This document shows, one piece after another, positions 8,134 through 16,444 of a DNA stretch of 42,203 nucleotides. Every line of letters begins with the position of its first letter. The stretch's first letter is position 1. The stretch is from an uncultured Pelagibacteraceae bacterium (GTDB lineage: Bacteria > Pseudomonadota > Alphaproteobacteria > Pelagibacterales > Pelagibacteraceae): the NCBI GenBank assembly GCA_902537055.1, contig CACAZW010000008.1, forward strand, positions 1-42,203, read 5' to 3'. A model generated the notes under the pieces. It made no database searches and was not told the DNA's origin. It worked only from the letters and a program-made list of their open reading frames with translations. The position numbers and the translations under genes were made by a program.

Positions 8134-8298
8134 TTATTTTTTAGCTATTCTATTTTTTCCTAAACCTTTTTTAACCACGTAGTTGAGGGTGCCGTGTGCG
8201 CCCGCTTCTACTGGTTTAATTAAACTTCTGAATAAAGATTTTCTTTTTTGAGTTTTAACTTCAGAATTAATTAGGTTTTTATGCTCAAAAGTGTTCAT
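8134..8298 (-). CDS. Possible small basic protein (54 codons), doubtful
   Basis: An open frame runs from an ATG at 8298 to a TAA at 8134-8136; a TTG at 8325 could add nine residues. The product would be Lys/Arg-rich (KTQKRKSLFRSLIKPVEAG and KKGLGKNRIAKK) with no recognised domain. No Shine-Dalgarno sequence precedes the ATG. Codons 31-44 end mostly in G or C, unlike every neighbouring gene, because they coincide with a GC-rich inverted repeat (8173-8216). That suggests the conservation may be for RNA rather than protein. It follows sufA on the same strand and could be the last gene of the suf transcript if real. Confidence 0.3.
   Translation of the reverse strand: MNTFEHKNLINSEVKTQKRKSLFRSLIKPVEAGAHGTLNYVVKKGLGKNRIAKK
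8173..8216 (+). ncRNA. Candidate structured RNA element behind glnA
   Basis: A 44-nt block with 26 G/C bases stands out in DNA of roughly 30% GC. On the plus strand it folds into one long hairpin. AACCA (8173-8177) pairs with TGGTT (8212-8216). After a bulged C, GTAG (8179-8182) pairs with CTAC (8208-8211). A 4x4 internal loop follows, then GGGTGC (8187-8192) pairs with GCGCCC (8198-8203) around the loop CGTGT. That gives 15 pairs including one G-U, which would be an A-C mismatch on the minus strand, so the plus strand is favoured. It lies about 50 nt after the glnA stop. No T-run follows immediately, so it is not a standard terminator. It matches no RNA family I can name. Confidence 0.45.
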
Positions 8299-8357
8299 AT
8301 CAATGATTCTATCACAGATATGCAATTAACGCAATGCTGATATGCGTATATTAAATA

Positions 8358-8693
8358 CTATATTTTAAAGGATTCTCCACATCCACATCTCTCCGTTTCA
8401 TTCGGGTTATTGAATACAAATTGTGAAGAAAATTTTTCTTTTTTAAAATCCATTTCTGTTCCAAGTAAATACATTACCGCTGCAGAGTCTATGAAGACTT
8501 TCACACCCTTATCCTCTACTACTTCGTCATTTGGATTTGCTTCTTTCGTATACTCCATAATATAAGACATCCCTGCGCACCCACCTGACTTAACTCCAAC
8601 TCTAACTCCTAAAGAGTCTTTTTCAGCATTAGACATAATTTCTTTTATTCTTTGAGCTGCGTTATCGCTTAATGTTATAATTTGTTTTGTCAT
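8358..8693 (-). CDS. sufA: Iron-sulfur cluster A-type carrier protein
   Basis: This 111-residue member of the IscA/SufA/ErpA family receives Fe-S clusters from the SufBCD scaffold and delivers them to target proteins. The three cluster-ligand cysteines are present: Cys39 in GVKSGGCAGMSY, and Cys103 and Cys105 in ERCGCGESF. It is the last firm gene of the suf operon. Its start overlaps the end of the DUF59 gene by 4 nt. Sequence alone does not separate SufA from ErpA; the operon favours the SufA name. Confidence 0.9.
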   Translation of the reverse strand: MTKQIITLSDNAAQRIKEIMSNAEKDSLGVRVGVKSGGCAGMSYIMEYTKEANPNDEVVEDKGVKVFIDSAAVMYLLGTEMDFKKEKFSSQFVFNNPNETERCGCGESFKI

Positions 8694-8992
8694 AAATTTA
8701 GTTCAAGTTTTGCAGCTTCAGACATCATTGATTTGTCCCATGGTGGCTCCCAGACTAAATCAAGATCTACTTTTGAAACTTCTTTAATTTCTAATATACT
8801 GTCTTTAACTTCTTTAGGCAAACTTTCAGCTACTGGACAATTTGGTGTGGTTAAAGTCATTTTAACCTTAACTTCAGAATTATTAATGATAATATCATAT
8901 ATCAATCCTAATTCATATATATTAACAGGTATCTCTGGATCGTAAATTTTTTTTATTTCAGCAATTACTTTTTCTTTAAGATCCATTTTCAT
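8690..8992 (-). CDS. sufT: SufT-like Fe-S assembly protein (DUF59/MIP18 family)
   Basis: This 100-residue single-domain protein of the DUF59 family shows IYDPEIPVNIYELGLIYDI and MTLTTPNCPVAESLP, the latter with the conserved cysteine of the family. SufT proteins help mature Fe-S proteins, and the eukaryotic relative MIP18 acts in cytosolic Fe-S targeting. The ATG at 8992 overlaps the stop of the sufU-like gene (ATGA); an in-frame ATG two codons later is equally possible. The position between sufU and sufA supports the assignment. Confidence 0.85.
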   Translation of the reverse strand: MKMDLKEKVIAEIKKIYDPEIPVNIYELGLIYDIIINNSEVKVKMTLTTPNCPVAESLPKEVKDSILEIKEVSKVDLDLVWEPPWDKSMMSEAAKLELNL

Positions 8993-9453
8993 TCCTCTGT
9001 TTTTACAATCTGATCTGAATTATCTAATGCTGATGTAAGAGTATGCCAAGATAAAGTTGCACACTTTACTCTCATAGGATACTGCTTAACACCCGATAAA
9101 CTCATTAATTTAGTTTTTTCGTCATCTTTTAAAATATTAGTTTCTAAAGAATCTTTTTCTTTTATCATTCCTAGAAAATCAGACACAATTTCTTTTACCT
9201 CTTTTTCTTCTTTGCCTCTAACCATATCAGTCATAATCGATGCCGATGCCATTGAAATAGCGCAGCCATGACCTTCAAATGCAATATCTTCAACTTTTTT
9301 ATTTTCATTTAATCTGAGATAGACATGAACATTATCACCACATAAAGGATTATTTCCCTTTGCATCTTTATTATAATTATCAAACTTTCCTAAATTCCTT
9401 GGATTTTTTCCATGGTCTAATATTATTTCCTGATATAAATCTTTTAAGTCCAT
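8989..9453 (-). CDS. sufU: SufU-type Fe-S scaffold / sulfur-transfer protein
   Basis: This 154-residue protein of the IscU/SufU fold has the zinc or cluster ligands Cys38 (NPLCGD), Asp40, Cys64 (GHGCAISMASASIM) and Cys131 (VKCATLSW). The spacing and the long insert between Cys64 and Cys131 match SufU rather than IscU; SufU takes sulfur from SufS and passes it to SufB. No sufE is seen in the operon, which fits SufU as the sulfur acceptor. It overlaps the sufS stop by one base (TAATG). Confidence 0.9.
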   Translation of the reverse strand: MDLKDLYQEIILDHGKNPRNLGKFDNYNKDAKGNNPLCGDNVHVYLRLNENKKVEDIAFEGHGCAISMASASIMTDMVRGKEEKEVKEIVSDFLGMIKEKDSLETNILKDDEKTKLMSLSGVKQYPMRVKCATLSWHTLTSALDNSDQIVKTEE

Positions 9454-10670
9454 TATAAGTTAAAAATTTTTTTACATTTGTTTATTGATTCATCAAGCTT
9501 ATCAATATCATCTTTCGTATTATAAACTCCAAATGAAGCTCTTGCAGTTGCAGGTAAATTTAATTTATCATGTAATATTTGACAGCAGTGATGACCTGCT
9601 CTAATAGCTACTCCATCTTCATCAAGAATTGTTGCAATATCATGTGGATGAATACCTTCGATAGTAAATGATATAACCCCACCCTTTTCTTTTGGATTTC
9701 CTATAATATTAACTGAATTATTTTTTCTTAACTTTTCTAGTCCGTAGTCTAATAATTCTTTTTCATGTTTTTCGATATTTTGAATACCAATTTTTTCCAT
9801 AAATTTTATGGATTCATTAAAAGCTATAACTTGAGCTGTAGCCATTGTTCCAGCCTCATATTTATTAGGTAATTCACCATAAGTAATACCTTCTTTTTTA
9901 ACCTCATTTATCATTCCTCCTCCACCTTGATATGGGGGCAAATCTTCAAGCCATTTTTTTTTCGCATATAGAATACCTATTCCAGTTGGTCCGTACATTT
10001 TATGTCCAGATATTGCATAAAAATCACAATCAATATCCTGCATATCTAATTTTAAGTGAGGTGCGCCTTGGCAACCATCAATTAGAACCGGTATATTTTT
10101 CGAATGAGCCAATTGTACAATTTCTTTGATAGGTAATATTGCACCAGTTACATTCGATAAATGACTTACACTAATTATCTTTGTTTTGTTTGTAATTTTT
10201 TTTTCTATAGCTTCTAATGTCACTTCGCCATTATCATTAATTTCAGCAAATTCTATTTTTATATTTTTTGCTTTTCTAAGAAAATGCCAAGGAACATAAT
10301 TTGAATGATGCTCGAGTTCAGTCAACAATACTTCATCTCCTTCAGATAAATATTTTTGACCAAAAGTGTTAGCGACTAAATTAATTGCTTCTGTAGCACC
10401 TTTGGTAAATACGATTTCATCTTTATCTTTAGCATTAATATATTTTTGAACTGAAACTCTTGTTTGTTCATATAAATTAGTAGCAGCAACCGCCAAATAA
10501 TGAACACTTCTACCTACATTAGAAAACTCTTTTGTATAAAAATCATAAATTCTATCTACAACAACTCTTGGTTTTTGAGATGAATTAGCACTATCTAAAT
10601 ATACTAAATCATTATTCTGAATTTTATCGTCAAAAATTGGAAATTCTCTTTTTATATCATCTATATTCAT
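9453..10670 (-). CDS. sufS: Cysteine desulfurase, SufS type
   Basis: This 405-residue PLP enzyme of the group II cysteine desulfurases removes sulfur from cysteine to form a protein persulfide. The PLP lysine is Lys224 in ISGHKMYGPTG. The catalytic cysteine is Cys362 in RAGHHCCQ; the doubled cysteine is slightly unusual, since SufS enzymes mostly have a single Cys after HH. The active-site His of TELEHHSNYVPW stacks on PLP. It lies between sufD and sufU with 1-nt overlaps on both sides. NifS/IscS-type enzymes carry a longer, more flexible Cys loop, so SufS is preferred. Confidence 0.95.
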   Translation of the reverse strand: MNIDDIKREFPIFDDKIQNNDLVYLDSANSSQKPRVVVDRIYDFYTKEFSNVGRSVHYLAVAATNLYEQTRVSVQKYINAKDKDEIVFTKGATEAINLVANTFGQKYLSEGDEVLLTELEHHSNYVPWHFLRKAKNIKIEFAEINDNGEVTLEAIEKKITNKTKIISVSHLSNVTGAILPIKEIVQLAHSKNIPVLIDGCQGAPHLKLDMQDIDCDFYAISGHKMYGPTGIGILYAKKKWLEDLPPYQGGGGMINEVKKEGITYGELPNKYEAGTMATAQVIAFNESIKFMEKIGIQNIEKHEKELLDYGLEKLRKNNSVNIIGNPKEKGGVISFTIEGIHPHDIATILDEDGVAIRAGHHCCQILHDKLNLPATARASFGVYNTKDDIDKLDESINKCKKIFNL

Positions 10671-11914
10671 TAATTTAATCCAATCATATTTTTTAATAAT
10701 TTTTTAATTTCTTCATCTGTAATTTTTTCAACAACATCTAAAAGGAAACCGTTAATTAATAATTCTTTTGCAGTTTTTTTGTCTAATCCTCTAGACATTA
10801 AATAAAATATAGAATCTTCATCTAAACTACCTGATGCAGAACCATGTGAACATTTAACATCATCAGCATAAATTTCTAATTCAGGCTTTGCATTAAATTC
10901 TGCTTGTTCATTTAAAAGCACCGCTTTACTTAATTGATAGCCATCAGTTTTTTGAGCTTTAGAATCCACATATATTTTTCCTTGGTAGACAGACTTTGAA
11001 CTGTCATCAATTACACTTTTTATTAACTGATAACTTTTCGTGTTTTCATACAAATGGTTAGTATTAGTTCTTATTTCGTGGTGTTTATTTTTAGACAATA
11101 AGTGTATTCCATTAATAAATGCCGACGAATATTGACCTTCAAGATTACAGCTGACTTCATTTTTTTTATAATCTGAACCAGATGAAAATATAAATGTTTC
11201 AGAAATACTATTTTCTTTTTGATTAATACAAGAATAATCATACTTAATATTTGTATTACTTTTTTTATCTATTTTGTAATTCTTAAGAATTGCATTTTTA
11301 CCAAGATTAAAATTAAATAAATTGTTAATGAAATTCTTTTCTGAATTATCGTCAGAAAGATTAATAATTTTTATTGAACTGTTCTCTTCTAGCTCAAACT
11401 TTAGTTGAAAATTAATATTAGTGTTGCTCACTTTCTCATTTGTTATTTGATATATAATTAAAGGCTTTTTGAATGAATAATTTTTTTTAACTAAAATATT
11501 ATGTACTTTATTAGAAAAAGAATTATTTAGACTTAAAAGAGAATTATCATCATTTGGGTTTTGGTTAAAATTTTCTAAAGTCGTTAAATTAATTTTATTG
11601 CTTTCTTCATATTCAAAACTCAATCGCTCAACTTTACCGTTAACAATAACAATTTTATTATGTTCAATTTCCTTTATAAAAATTTCGTCGTTAATTTCAT
11701 TTTTAATGTTGTAATCATTATAAAATGTTAGTTCACCAATATTTTTTTGAATTATCTGTTTTATATCTGAAAATTTCCAGTTTTCTAATTTTCTGCTAGG
11801 AAATCCATTTTTCAAAAAATTATCTAGAGCTTCTTTTTTTAATTTAATCTCTTGGTTTGAGAAATTAGACATGCTTATAAATTTATCAAAATCTGTTTTT
11901 AATTTTTGTTCCAT
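10670..11914 (-). CDS. sufD: SufBCD complex subunit SufD
   Basis: This 414-residue SufD partners SufB in the SufBC2D scaffold. The N-terminal part is diverged and Asn/Lys-rich. The C-terminal part is clear: IYADDVKCSHGSASGSLDEDSIFYLMSRG carries the His that serves cluster assembly at the SufB-SufD interface, followed by AKELLINGFLLDVVEKI, the helix that docks with SufC. The central right-handed beta-helix is visible as short repeating strands. The gene directly abuts sufC and overlaps sufS by one base. Confidence 0.92.
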   Translation of the reverse strand: MEQKLKTDFDKFISMSNFSNQEIKLKKEALDNFLKNGFPSRKLENWKFSDIKQIIQKNIGELTFYNDYNIKNEINDEIFIKEIEHNKIVIVNGKVERLSFEYEESNKINLTTLENFNQNPNDDNSLLSLNNSFSNKVHNILVKKNYSFKKPLIIYQITNEKVSNTNINFQLKFELEENSSIKIINLSDDNSEKNFINNLFNFNLGKNAILKNYKIDKKSNTNIKYDYSCINQKENSISETFIFSSGSDYKKNEVSCNLEGQYSSAFINGIHLLSKNKHHEIRTNTNHLYENTKSYQLIKSVIDDSSKSVYQGKIYVDSKAQKTDGYQLSKAVLLNEQAEFNAKPELEIYADDVKCSHGSASGSLDEDSIFYLMSRGLDKKTAKELLINGFLLDVVEKITDEEIKKLLKNMIGLN

Positions 11915-12649
11915 TTAATTGAAATTTTCATATCCTTTTTTTTCTAACTCTAAAGCTAACTCAGCTCCTCCTGATTTAATAATTTTCCCACCCATAAGAA
12001 CATGCACAAAGTCAGGTTTTATATAATCAAGTAGTCTTTGATAGTGTGTTATTATAAGGAAGGAATTATTTTTTTTTCTTAATGCATTAACTCCATCTGC
12101 AACTATTTTAAGAGCATCTATATCTAATCCAGAGTCGGTTTCATCTAGTATAGATAATTTTGGATCTAAAATTGACATTTGTAAAATTTCGTTTTTCTTT
12201 TTTTCACCACCAGAGAAGCCAACATTTAATTGTCTATTTAATTTTTCTTCATCAAATTTTAGTTCTTTTGCTTTTTCTTTAACTAATTTTAAAAATTCTA
12301 ATGCATCTAATTCTTTTTCGCCTCTAGCTTTTCTAATTGAATTTAAGGATGTTTTTAAAAAAATATTTGTATTCACCCCAGGTATTTCCAAAGGATATTG
12401 GAATGCCAAAAAAATACCTTCATGTGCTCTTTCGTCAGTTTCAAGATCAAACAAATTTTTATTTTCATATAATATTTCTCCTGATACTTCGTATCCCTTT
12501 TTACCTGATAAAATATTTGACAAAGTACTTTTTCCTGATCCATTGGGTCCCATTATTGCATGCACCTCACCTGGTTTTATCTCAAGATTAAAACCACTTA
12601 AGATGGATTTTTCTTGAATTTTTGCATTTAAATTGTTTATTTTTAACAT
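11915..12649 (-). CDS. sufC: SufC ATPase of the SufBCD complex
   Basis: This 244-residue ABC-type ATPase drives shape changes in SufBCD during Fe-S assembly. It has Walker [13 protein letters not shown] (about residues 34-45), the Q-loop [12 protein letters not shown] typical of SufC, the signature variant [14 protein letters not shown] and a Walker B region ending [16 protein letters not shown]. The ETDSGLD sequence, in place of EPTSGLD, is specific to SufC. It has no membrane partner, as expected. It abuts sufB and sufD without a gap. Confidence 0.96.
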   Translation of the reverse strand: MLKINNLNAKIQEKSILSGFNLEIKPGEVHAIMGPNGSGKSTLSNILSGKKGYEVSGEILYENKNLFDLETDERAHEGIFLAFQYPLEIPGVNTNIFLKTSLNSIRKARGEKELDALEFLKLVKEKAKELKFDEEKLNRQLNVGFSGGEKKKNEILQMSILDPKLSILDETDSGLDIDALKIVADGVNALRKKNNSFLIITHYQRLLDYIKPDFVHVLMGGKIIKSGGAELALELEKKGYENFN

Positions 12650-14086
12650 TTAACCAACGCTTCCTTCTAAACTTATTCCAACTAGTTTTTGAGCCTCTAC
12701 CGCAAATTCCATTGGTAATTGTTGCAAAACCTCTTTACAAAAGCCATTAACAATCAATCCTACAGCTTCCTCCTGATTTAGCCCTCTTTGTTGACAATAA
12801 TGTAATTGATCTTCACTAATTTTTGATGTGGTCGCTTCATGAGCAATATTAGAATTCGAATTTTTATTTTTAATATAAGGTACGGTGTGTGCTCCACACT
12901 TGTTGCCCATCAACAATGAATCGCATTGAGTATAATTTGTTGAATTAGATGCGTTTTTAGAAATATCTACCAAACCTCTGTAAGTCATATCAGATTTACC
13001 TGCGCTAATACCTTTTGAAATAATCTTACTTTTTGTATTTTTTCCTAAGTGAATCATTTTAGTCCCGGTATCGGCCTTCTGATGATTATTTGTAATTGCA
13101 ATTGAGTAAAATTCACCAATTGAATTATCTCCTTTTAAAATACAACTTGGATATTTCCAAGTAATTGCAGAACCAGTTTCTACTTGTGTCCATGAAATTT
13201 TTGAATTTTTACCTTTGCACATTCCTCTTTTTGTTACGAAATTATATATTCCTCCTTTTCCATCTTTGTCTCCTGGATACCAATTTTGAACTGTAGAATA
13301 TTTAATCTCTGCATCATCTAAAGCAATCAATTCTACGTTTGCAGCGTGTAACTGATTTTCATCTCTCATTGGTGCAGTACATCCTTCTAAATAACTTACA
13401 TAACTACCTTTATCAGCAATGATTAAAGTTCTCTCGAACTGACCAGTGTCTGATGCATTAATTCTAAAATAAGTTGATAGTTCCATCGGACATTTTACAT
13501 TTGGTGGTATGTAAACAAATGATCCATCGGTGAAAACTGCCGAGTTTAATGTAGCAAAGAAGTGATCGGTAATTGGTATAACTGAACCTAAATATTTTCT
13601 TACTAAATCTGGATGTTTTTGTATTGCTTCAGAAATAGAGCAAAAAATAATTCCTTTTTCTGTTAAAGTATCTTTAAAAGTAGTAGCAACAGATACTGAG
13701 TCAAATACTGCATCAACAGCAATACCGTTTAATCTCTTTTGTTCTTGAAGTGGTATTCCTAATTTTTTGTAAGTCTCAAGCAATTTTGGATCTAAATCTT
13801 CTAAATTTTTTGGCTTTTCTTTAAAACTTTTAGGTGCTGAATAATAATATAAGTCTTGATAATCAATTTTAGGGTATTTTGGCTTTTGCCAATCAGGTTC
13901 TTTTAATACTTTTAATCTTTCAAATGCTTTTAACCTCCATTGAAGTAACCAGTCTGGTTCTTTTTTTATATTTGATATAAATCTTATAACTTCTTCATTT
14001 AAACCTTTTGGGGCTTTAAAGCTTTCAATATCTGTAGAAAAACCGTATTTATAATCTTTTAAATCTTCAATTTGTTTATCTCTCAT
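12650..14086 (-). CDS. sufB: SufBCD complex subunit SufB
   Basis: This 478-residue SufB is the Fe-S scaffold of the SufBC2D complex. Conserved blocks include [16 protein letters not shown] near the N-terminus, [50 protein letters not shown], and [23 protein letters not shown] with the functional cysteine region. The length is normal for the family. It is the first structural gene after the regulator and shares one base with the regulator's stop. Confidence 0.97.
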   Translation of the reverse strand: MRDKQIEDLKDYKYGFSTDIESFKAPKGLNEEVIRFISNIKKEPDWLLQWRLKAFERLKVLKEPDWQKPKYPKIDYQDLYYYSAPKSFKEKPKNLEDLDPKLLETYKKLGIPLQEQKRLNGIAVDAVFDSVSVATTFKDTLTEKGIIFCSISEAIQKHPDLVRKYLGSVIPITDHFFATLNSAVFTDGSFVYIPPNVKCPMELSTYFRINASDTGQFERTLIIADKGSYVSYLEGCTAPMRDENQLHAANVELIALDDAEIKYSTVQNWYPGDKDGKGGIYNFVTKRGMCKGKNSKISWTQVETGSAITWKYPSCILKGDNSIGEFYSIAITNNHQKADTGTKMIHLGKNTKSKIISKGISAGKSDMTYRGLVDISKNASNSTNYTQCDSLLMGNKCGAHTVPYIKNKNSNSNIAHEATTSKISEDQLHYCQQRGLNQEEAVGLIVNGFCKEVLQQLPMEFAVEAQKLVGISLEGSVG

Positions 14087-14508
14087 TACAATCTATTTTC
14101 TGTTTTGTATATTAGGTCACCAAGATTTTTTTCTTCGAAGAATAAGTTTATGTGTGTCTCTAGCTCATCCCATAAGTTATGAGTTATGCATTTAGCAGAT
14201 TTTCCATTGCATCCTTTTTTTGAATGCTTTTGACAGCCTATTGTTTTAACTTTTTCTTCTACAGCATAAAGAATGTCTGAAATTTTTATTTCATTAGGTG
14301 TTTTATTTAGAGTATAACCTCCTTTTTTCCCCCTTATGCTTTTTACGATTTCATTTTTTTTTAATTTTAAAAATAATTGCTCTAGATAAACTAAGGATAT
14401 TCCTTGTCTGATAGATATATCTCTCAGTGATATTGGCTCATTATTTTTAAATCTCGCTATGTCAGCTAGTGCCATCACAGCGTATCTGCTTTTAGTTGAT
14501 AATTTCAT
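14086..14508 (-). CDS. iscR: Rrf2-family Fe-S regulator, IscR-like
   Basis: This 140-residue Rrf2 regulator begins with the winged-helix start [18 protein letters not shown] and the recognition helix [25 protein letters not shown]. Three cysteines, Cys92, Cys100 and Cys107, form C-x7-C-x6-C before ITHNLW, and His110 is at the place of the unusual His ligand of IscR. Escherichia IscR has C-x5-C-x5-C, so the loop here is a little longer. The protein should bind a [2Fe-2S] cluster and repress the suf operon when clusters are plentiful. A matching site overlaps the promoter just upstream, which supports autoregulation. RirA is an alternative name in this class. Confidence 0.9.
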   Translation of the reverse strand: MKLSTKSRYAVMALADIARFKNNEPISLRDISIRQGISLVYLEQLFLKLKKNEIVKSIRGKKGGYTLNKTPNEIKISDILYAVEEKVKTIGCQKHSKKGCNGKSAKCITHNLWDELETHINLFFEEKNLGDLIYKTENRL

Positions 14509-14528
14509 ATTTTCCGCAATTCACGGGC

Positions 14529-14559
14529 TTTATATATACCTGACTAAATTAGTCAAGAT
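14529..14559 (-). promoter_or_regulatory. suf operon promoter with IscR-type box
   Basis: The perfect inverted repeat TGACTAAATTAGTCA (14541-14555) resembles the IscR type 1 box, whose core is GACT, a five-base AT-rich centre and AGTC; the flanking ATACC and AGAT also fit. Read on the minus strand it contains a -35 TTGACT (14556-14551), and 16 nt further a -10 TATAAA (14534-14529). The start codon is at 14508. The box therefore covers the -35 region, a typical layout for repression by cluster-loaded IscR. This is the clearest regulatory site in the window. Confidence 0.85.
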
Positions 14560-14584
14560 TGTGTATATTTAAAATACTTGCATT

Positions 14585-14615
14585 TTGTCGCTTAATTTTG
14601 ATAGAAAAATATAAT
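14585..14615 (+). promoter_or_regulatory. Possible promoter of the alpha/beta hydrolase gene
   Basis: A perfect -10 TATAAT lies at 14610-14615, 22 nt before the ATG at 14638. A partial -35 TTGTCG is at 14585-14590 with a rather long 19-nt spacer. The ribosome site is weak. Perfect TATAAT matches arise often by chance in such AT-rich DNA. Confidence 0.3.
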
Positions 14616-14637
14616 TTTTTTTTGAGATTGATAATCA

Positions 14638-15303
14638 ATGCCATCGACAGATACAAAAATTTCAGAAATCTTTATTCCTGGTCCAGCTGGTAGACTAGAA
14701 GCAAAGTATTTTAAAAGTAAAAAAAATACTTCTCCTATTGCTTTAGTGCTCCACCCACATCCTCAATATGGAGGAACAATGAATAACAAAGTTGTTGTCG
14801 ATACTTTTCAAACTTTTGTAGATAATAATTTTTCAGTTTGTAGGGTAAATTTCAGAGGTGTTGGAAAAAGTGATGGTGAATTTGATAATGGCCAGGGTGA
14901 ACTTGCAGATGCAGCTGCAGCTTTAGATTGGCTGGAGAGAGAAAATTTTGATAACTCGCAGTGTTGGATTTCAGGATTTTCTTTTGGTTCTCTGATAGCA
15001 ATGCAGTTACTAATGAGAAGACCTGAAATAAATAGGTTTATTGCTGTATCACCTCAGCCTAATGTATATGATTTTTCATTTTTATCACCCTGTCCAACCT
15101 CTGGTTTAATAATACATGGTAAGAAAGACGAGTTAGTTCCTTTTGATGATATAAATGAACTAAATAAAAGATTAAGTGCTCAAAAAGGGATTAAAGTAGA
15201 TTTTGATATTATTTCAGAAGCAAATCATTTTTTTTCAAAAGCCGATGCTTCCTTGGTCAAATCTTTAAATAAATATATAAAAAAAGAAACAGCTTTATAT
15301 TAA
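14638..15303 (+). CDS. Alpha/beta hydrolase (COG2945-like)
   Basis: This 221-residue cytoplasmic alpha/beta hydrolase of a small family common in proteobacteria has the HPHPQYGGTMNN motif forming the oxyanion side, VNFRGVGKSDGEFDNGQGE, the nucleophile elbow SGFSFGS with the catalytic Ser, an Asp in IIHGKKDELVPF, and a His in EANHFF. The triad therefore looks complete. Its substrate is unknown; relatives are annotated as esterases or dienelactone-hydrolase-like. The gene is divergent from the suf operon and its stop overlaps the stop of anmK (shared TTAA). Confidence 0.82.
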   Translation: MPSTDTKISEIFIPGPAGRLEAKYFKSKKNTSPIALVLHPHPQYGGTMNNKVVVDTFQTFVDNNFSVCRVNFRGVGKSDGEFDNGQGELADAAAALDWLERENFDNSQCWISGFSFGSLIAMQLLMRRPEINRFIAVSPQPNVYDFSFLSPCPTSGLIIHGKKDELVPFDDINELNKRLSAQKGIKVDFDIISEANHFFSKADASLVKSLNKYIKKETALY

Positions 15304-16397
15304 AAATTTATTTTGATTTCACCTCCTGTAACAGGATTTAAAACATTAGTCGTAGATGGAAAGCTAATTATTTTATTAAGATATGATCTAATTGATAAAT
15401 ATGCAAATGCTTGAGACTCTATAAAATCACCATCTATACTAAATTCATCTATTAGTTTAATTTTATATTTCAATAATTTCTTTATATGATTCACTAACGT
15501 TAAATTTCTCCTGCCTCCGCCACATAATATAATTTCTATTTCGTTATCAAAATTTTTTTTTATATTTTGCGAAATTATTAATGCTGTAAAATATGTTAAT
15601 GTAGCTACAGCATCTTCAAATTCCAAACCTTTAACAAAACTAAAATCGAATTCATTTCTATCAAAAGAATGCTTTTGTTGTACATTATAAAACTCATGTT
15701 CGTAAAATTGATTAACTATATCTATATTTATGTTTCCAGATAACGCTATATCTCCATTTTTATCATAATTTATTCCTTTTGTTTTTTTTAAGTACCCATC
15801 AATTAAAACATTTCCGGGACCAATATCTTTTGCAGCTAAAGTATCATTAAAACAATAGGTGTAATTTGATATGCCTCCTATATTTAAAATTATTGTAGGA
15901 TTATTTACCTTAAATTTATTTATTAAAAGTTTATGATAAACTGGAGTTAACGGAGCACCTTCCCCACCATTTTTAATATCGTTAGCTCTAAAATTATTAA
16001 TTACTTTTTCTTTTAATTCTTGAGAAAGTAAATTTGCATCTCCCATTTGTATAGAATATCCATCTTTAGGTTTATGAATTATCGTTTGTCCATGAAAGCC
16101 AATCAGTTGAATATTTAACTTATTTTCATCAATAATTTTCTTTGATATTTTTGAATGATAAAGAGTTAGATCTCTTTCTAAAGATTTATAAGTGCTTATA
16201 TTTTCCTCTATATCTGCTCTATTATTTATATTTAAAATAAATGATGAAAGTCTTTTTCTAAATTCTTCAGGATAATTAAAGTACTTATTATCTATTATGT
16301 CTAAATTATTTTCACCATCTGATTTGATAATACTTGCATCAATGCCATCAAGAGATGTACCGCTCATTAAACCTAGTGCTATAAAAGAATTATCCAT
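15300..16397 (-). CDS. anmK: Anhydro-N-acetylmuramic acid kinase
   Basis: This 365-residue sugar kinase phosphorylates and opens 1,6-anhydro-MurNAc, a step in recycling cell-wall sugars. The N-terminus LGLMSGTSLDGIDASII is the family signature. GFHGQTIIHKP, ILNIGGISNYTY (with the GGISN phosphate loop), DIGPGNVLIDGYLK and CGGGRRN follow in the expected order. No other recycling gene is adjacent. It converges on the hydrolase gene and is divergent from tyrS, with only 47 nt between the two starts. Confidence 0.95.
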   Translation of the reverse strand: MDNSFIALGLMSGTSLDGIDASIIKSDGENNLDIIDNKYFNYPEEFRKRLSSFILNINNRADIEENISTYKSLERDLTLYHSKISKKIIDENKLNIQLIGFHGQTIIHKPKDGYSIQMGDANLLSQELKEKVINNFRANDIKNGGEGAPLTPVYHKLLINKFKVNNPTIILNIGGISNYTYCFNDTLAAKDIGPGNVLIDGYLKKTKGINYDKNGDIALSGNINIDIVNQFYEHEFYNVQQKHSFDRNEFDFSFVKGLEFEDAVATLTYFTALIISQNIKKNFDNEIEIILCGGGRRNLTLVNHIKKLLKYKIKLIDEFSIDGDFIESQAFAYLSIRSYLNKIISFPSTTNVLNPVTGGEIKINF

Positions 16398-16444
16398 TAT
16401 TGATTATTATTTTTATTTAAATATGTATATTAAAAATACCATTT

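Noticed and set aside
8124..8149. Inverted repeat AATAGCT/AGCTATT right after glnA as a terminator
   Set aside because: Only seven weak pairs around a 12-nt loop, with no proper T-run on the 3' side; possible but too weak to list.
8317..8345. Direct repeat GATATGC spaced 22 bp between sufA and the small frame
   Set aside because: Two 7-mers in AT-rich DNA are not significant; no gene start close enough to make them operators.
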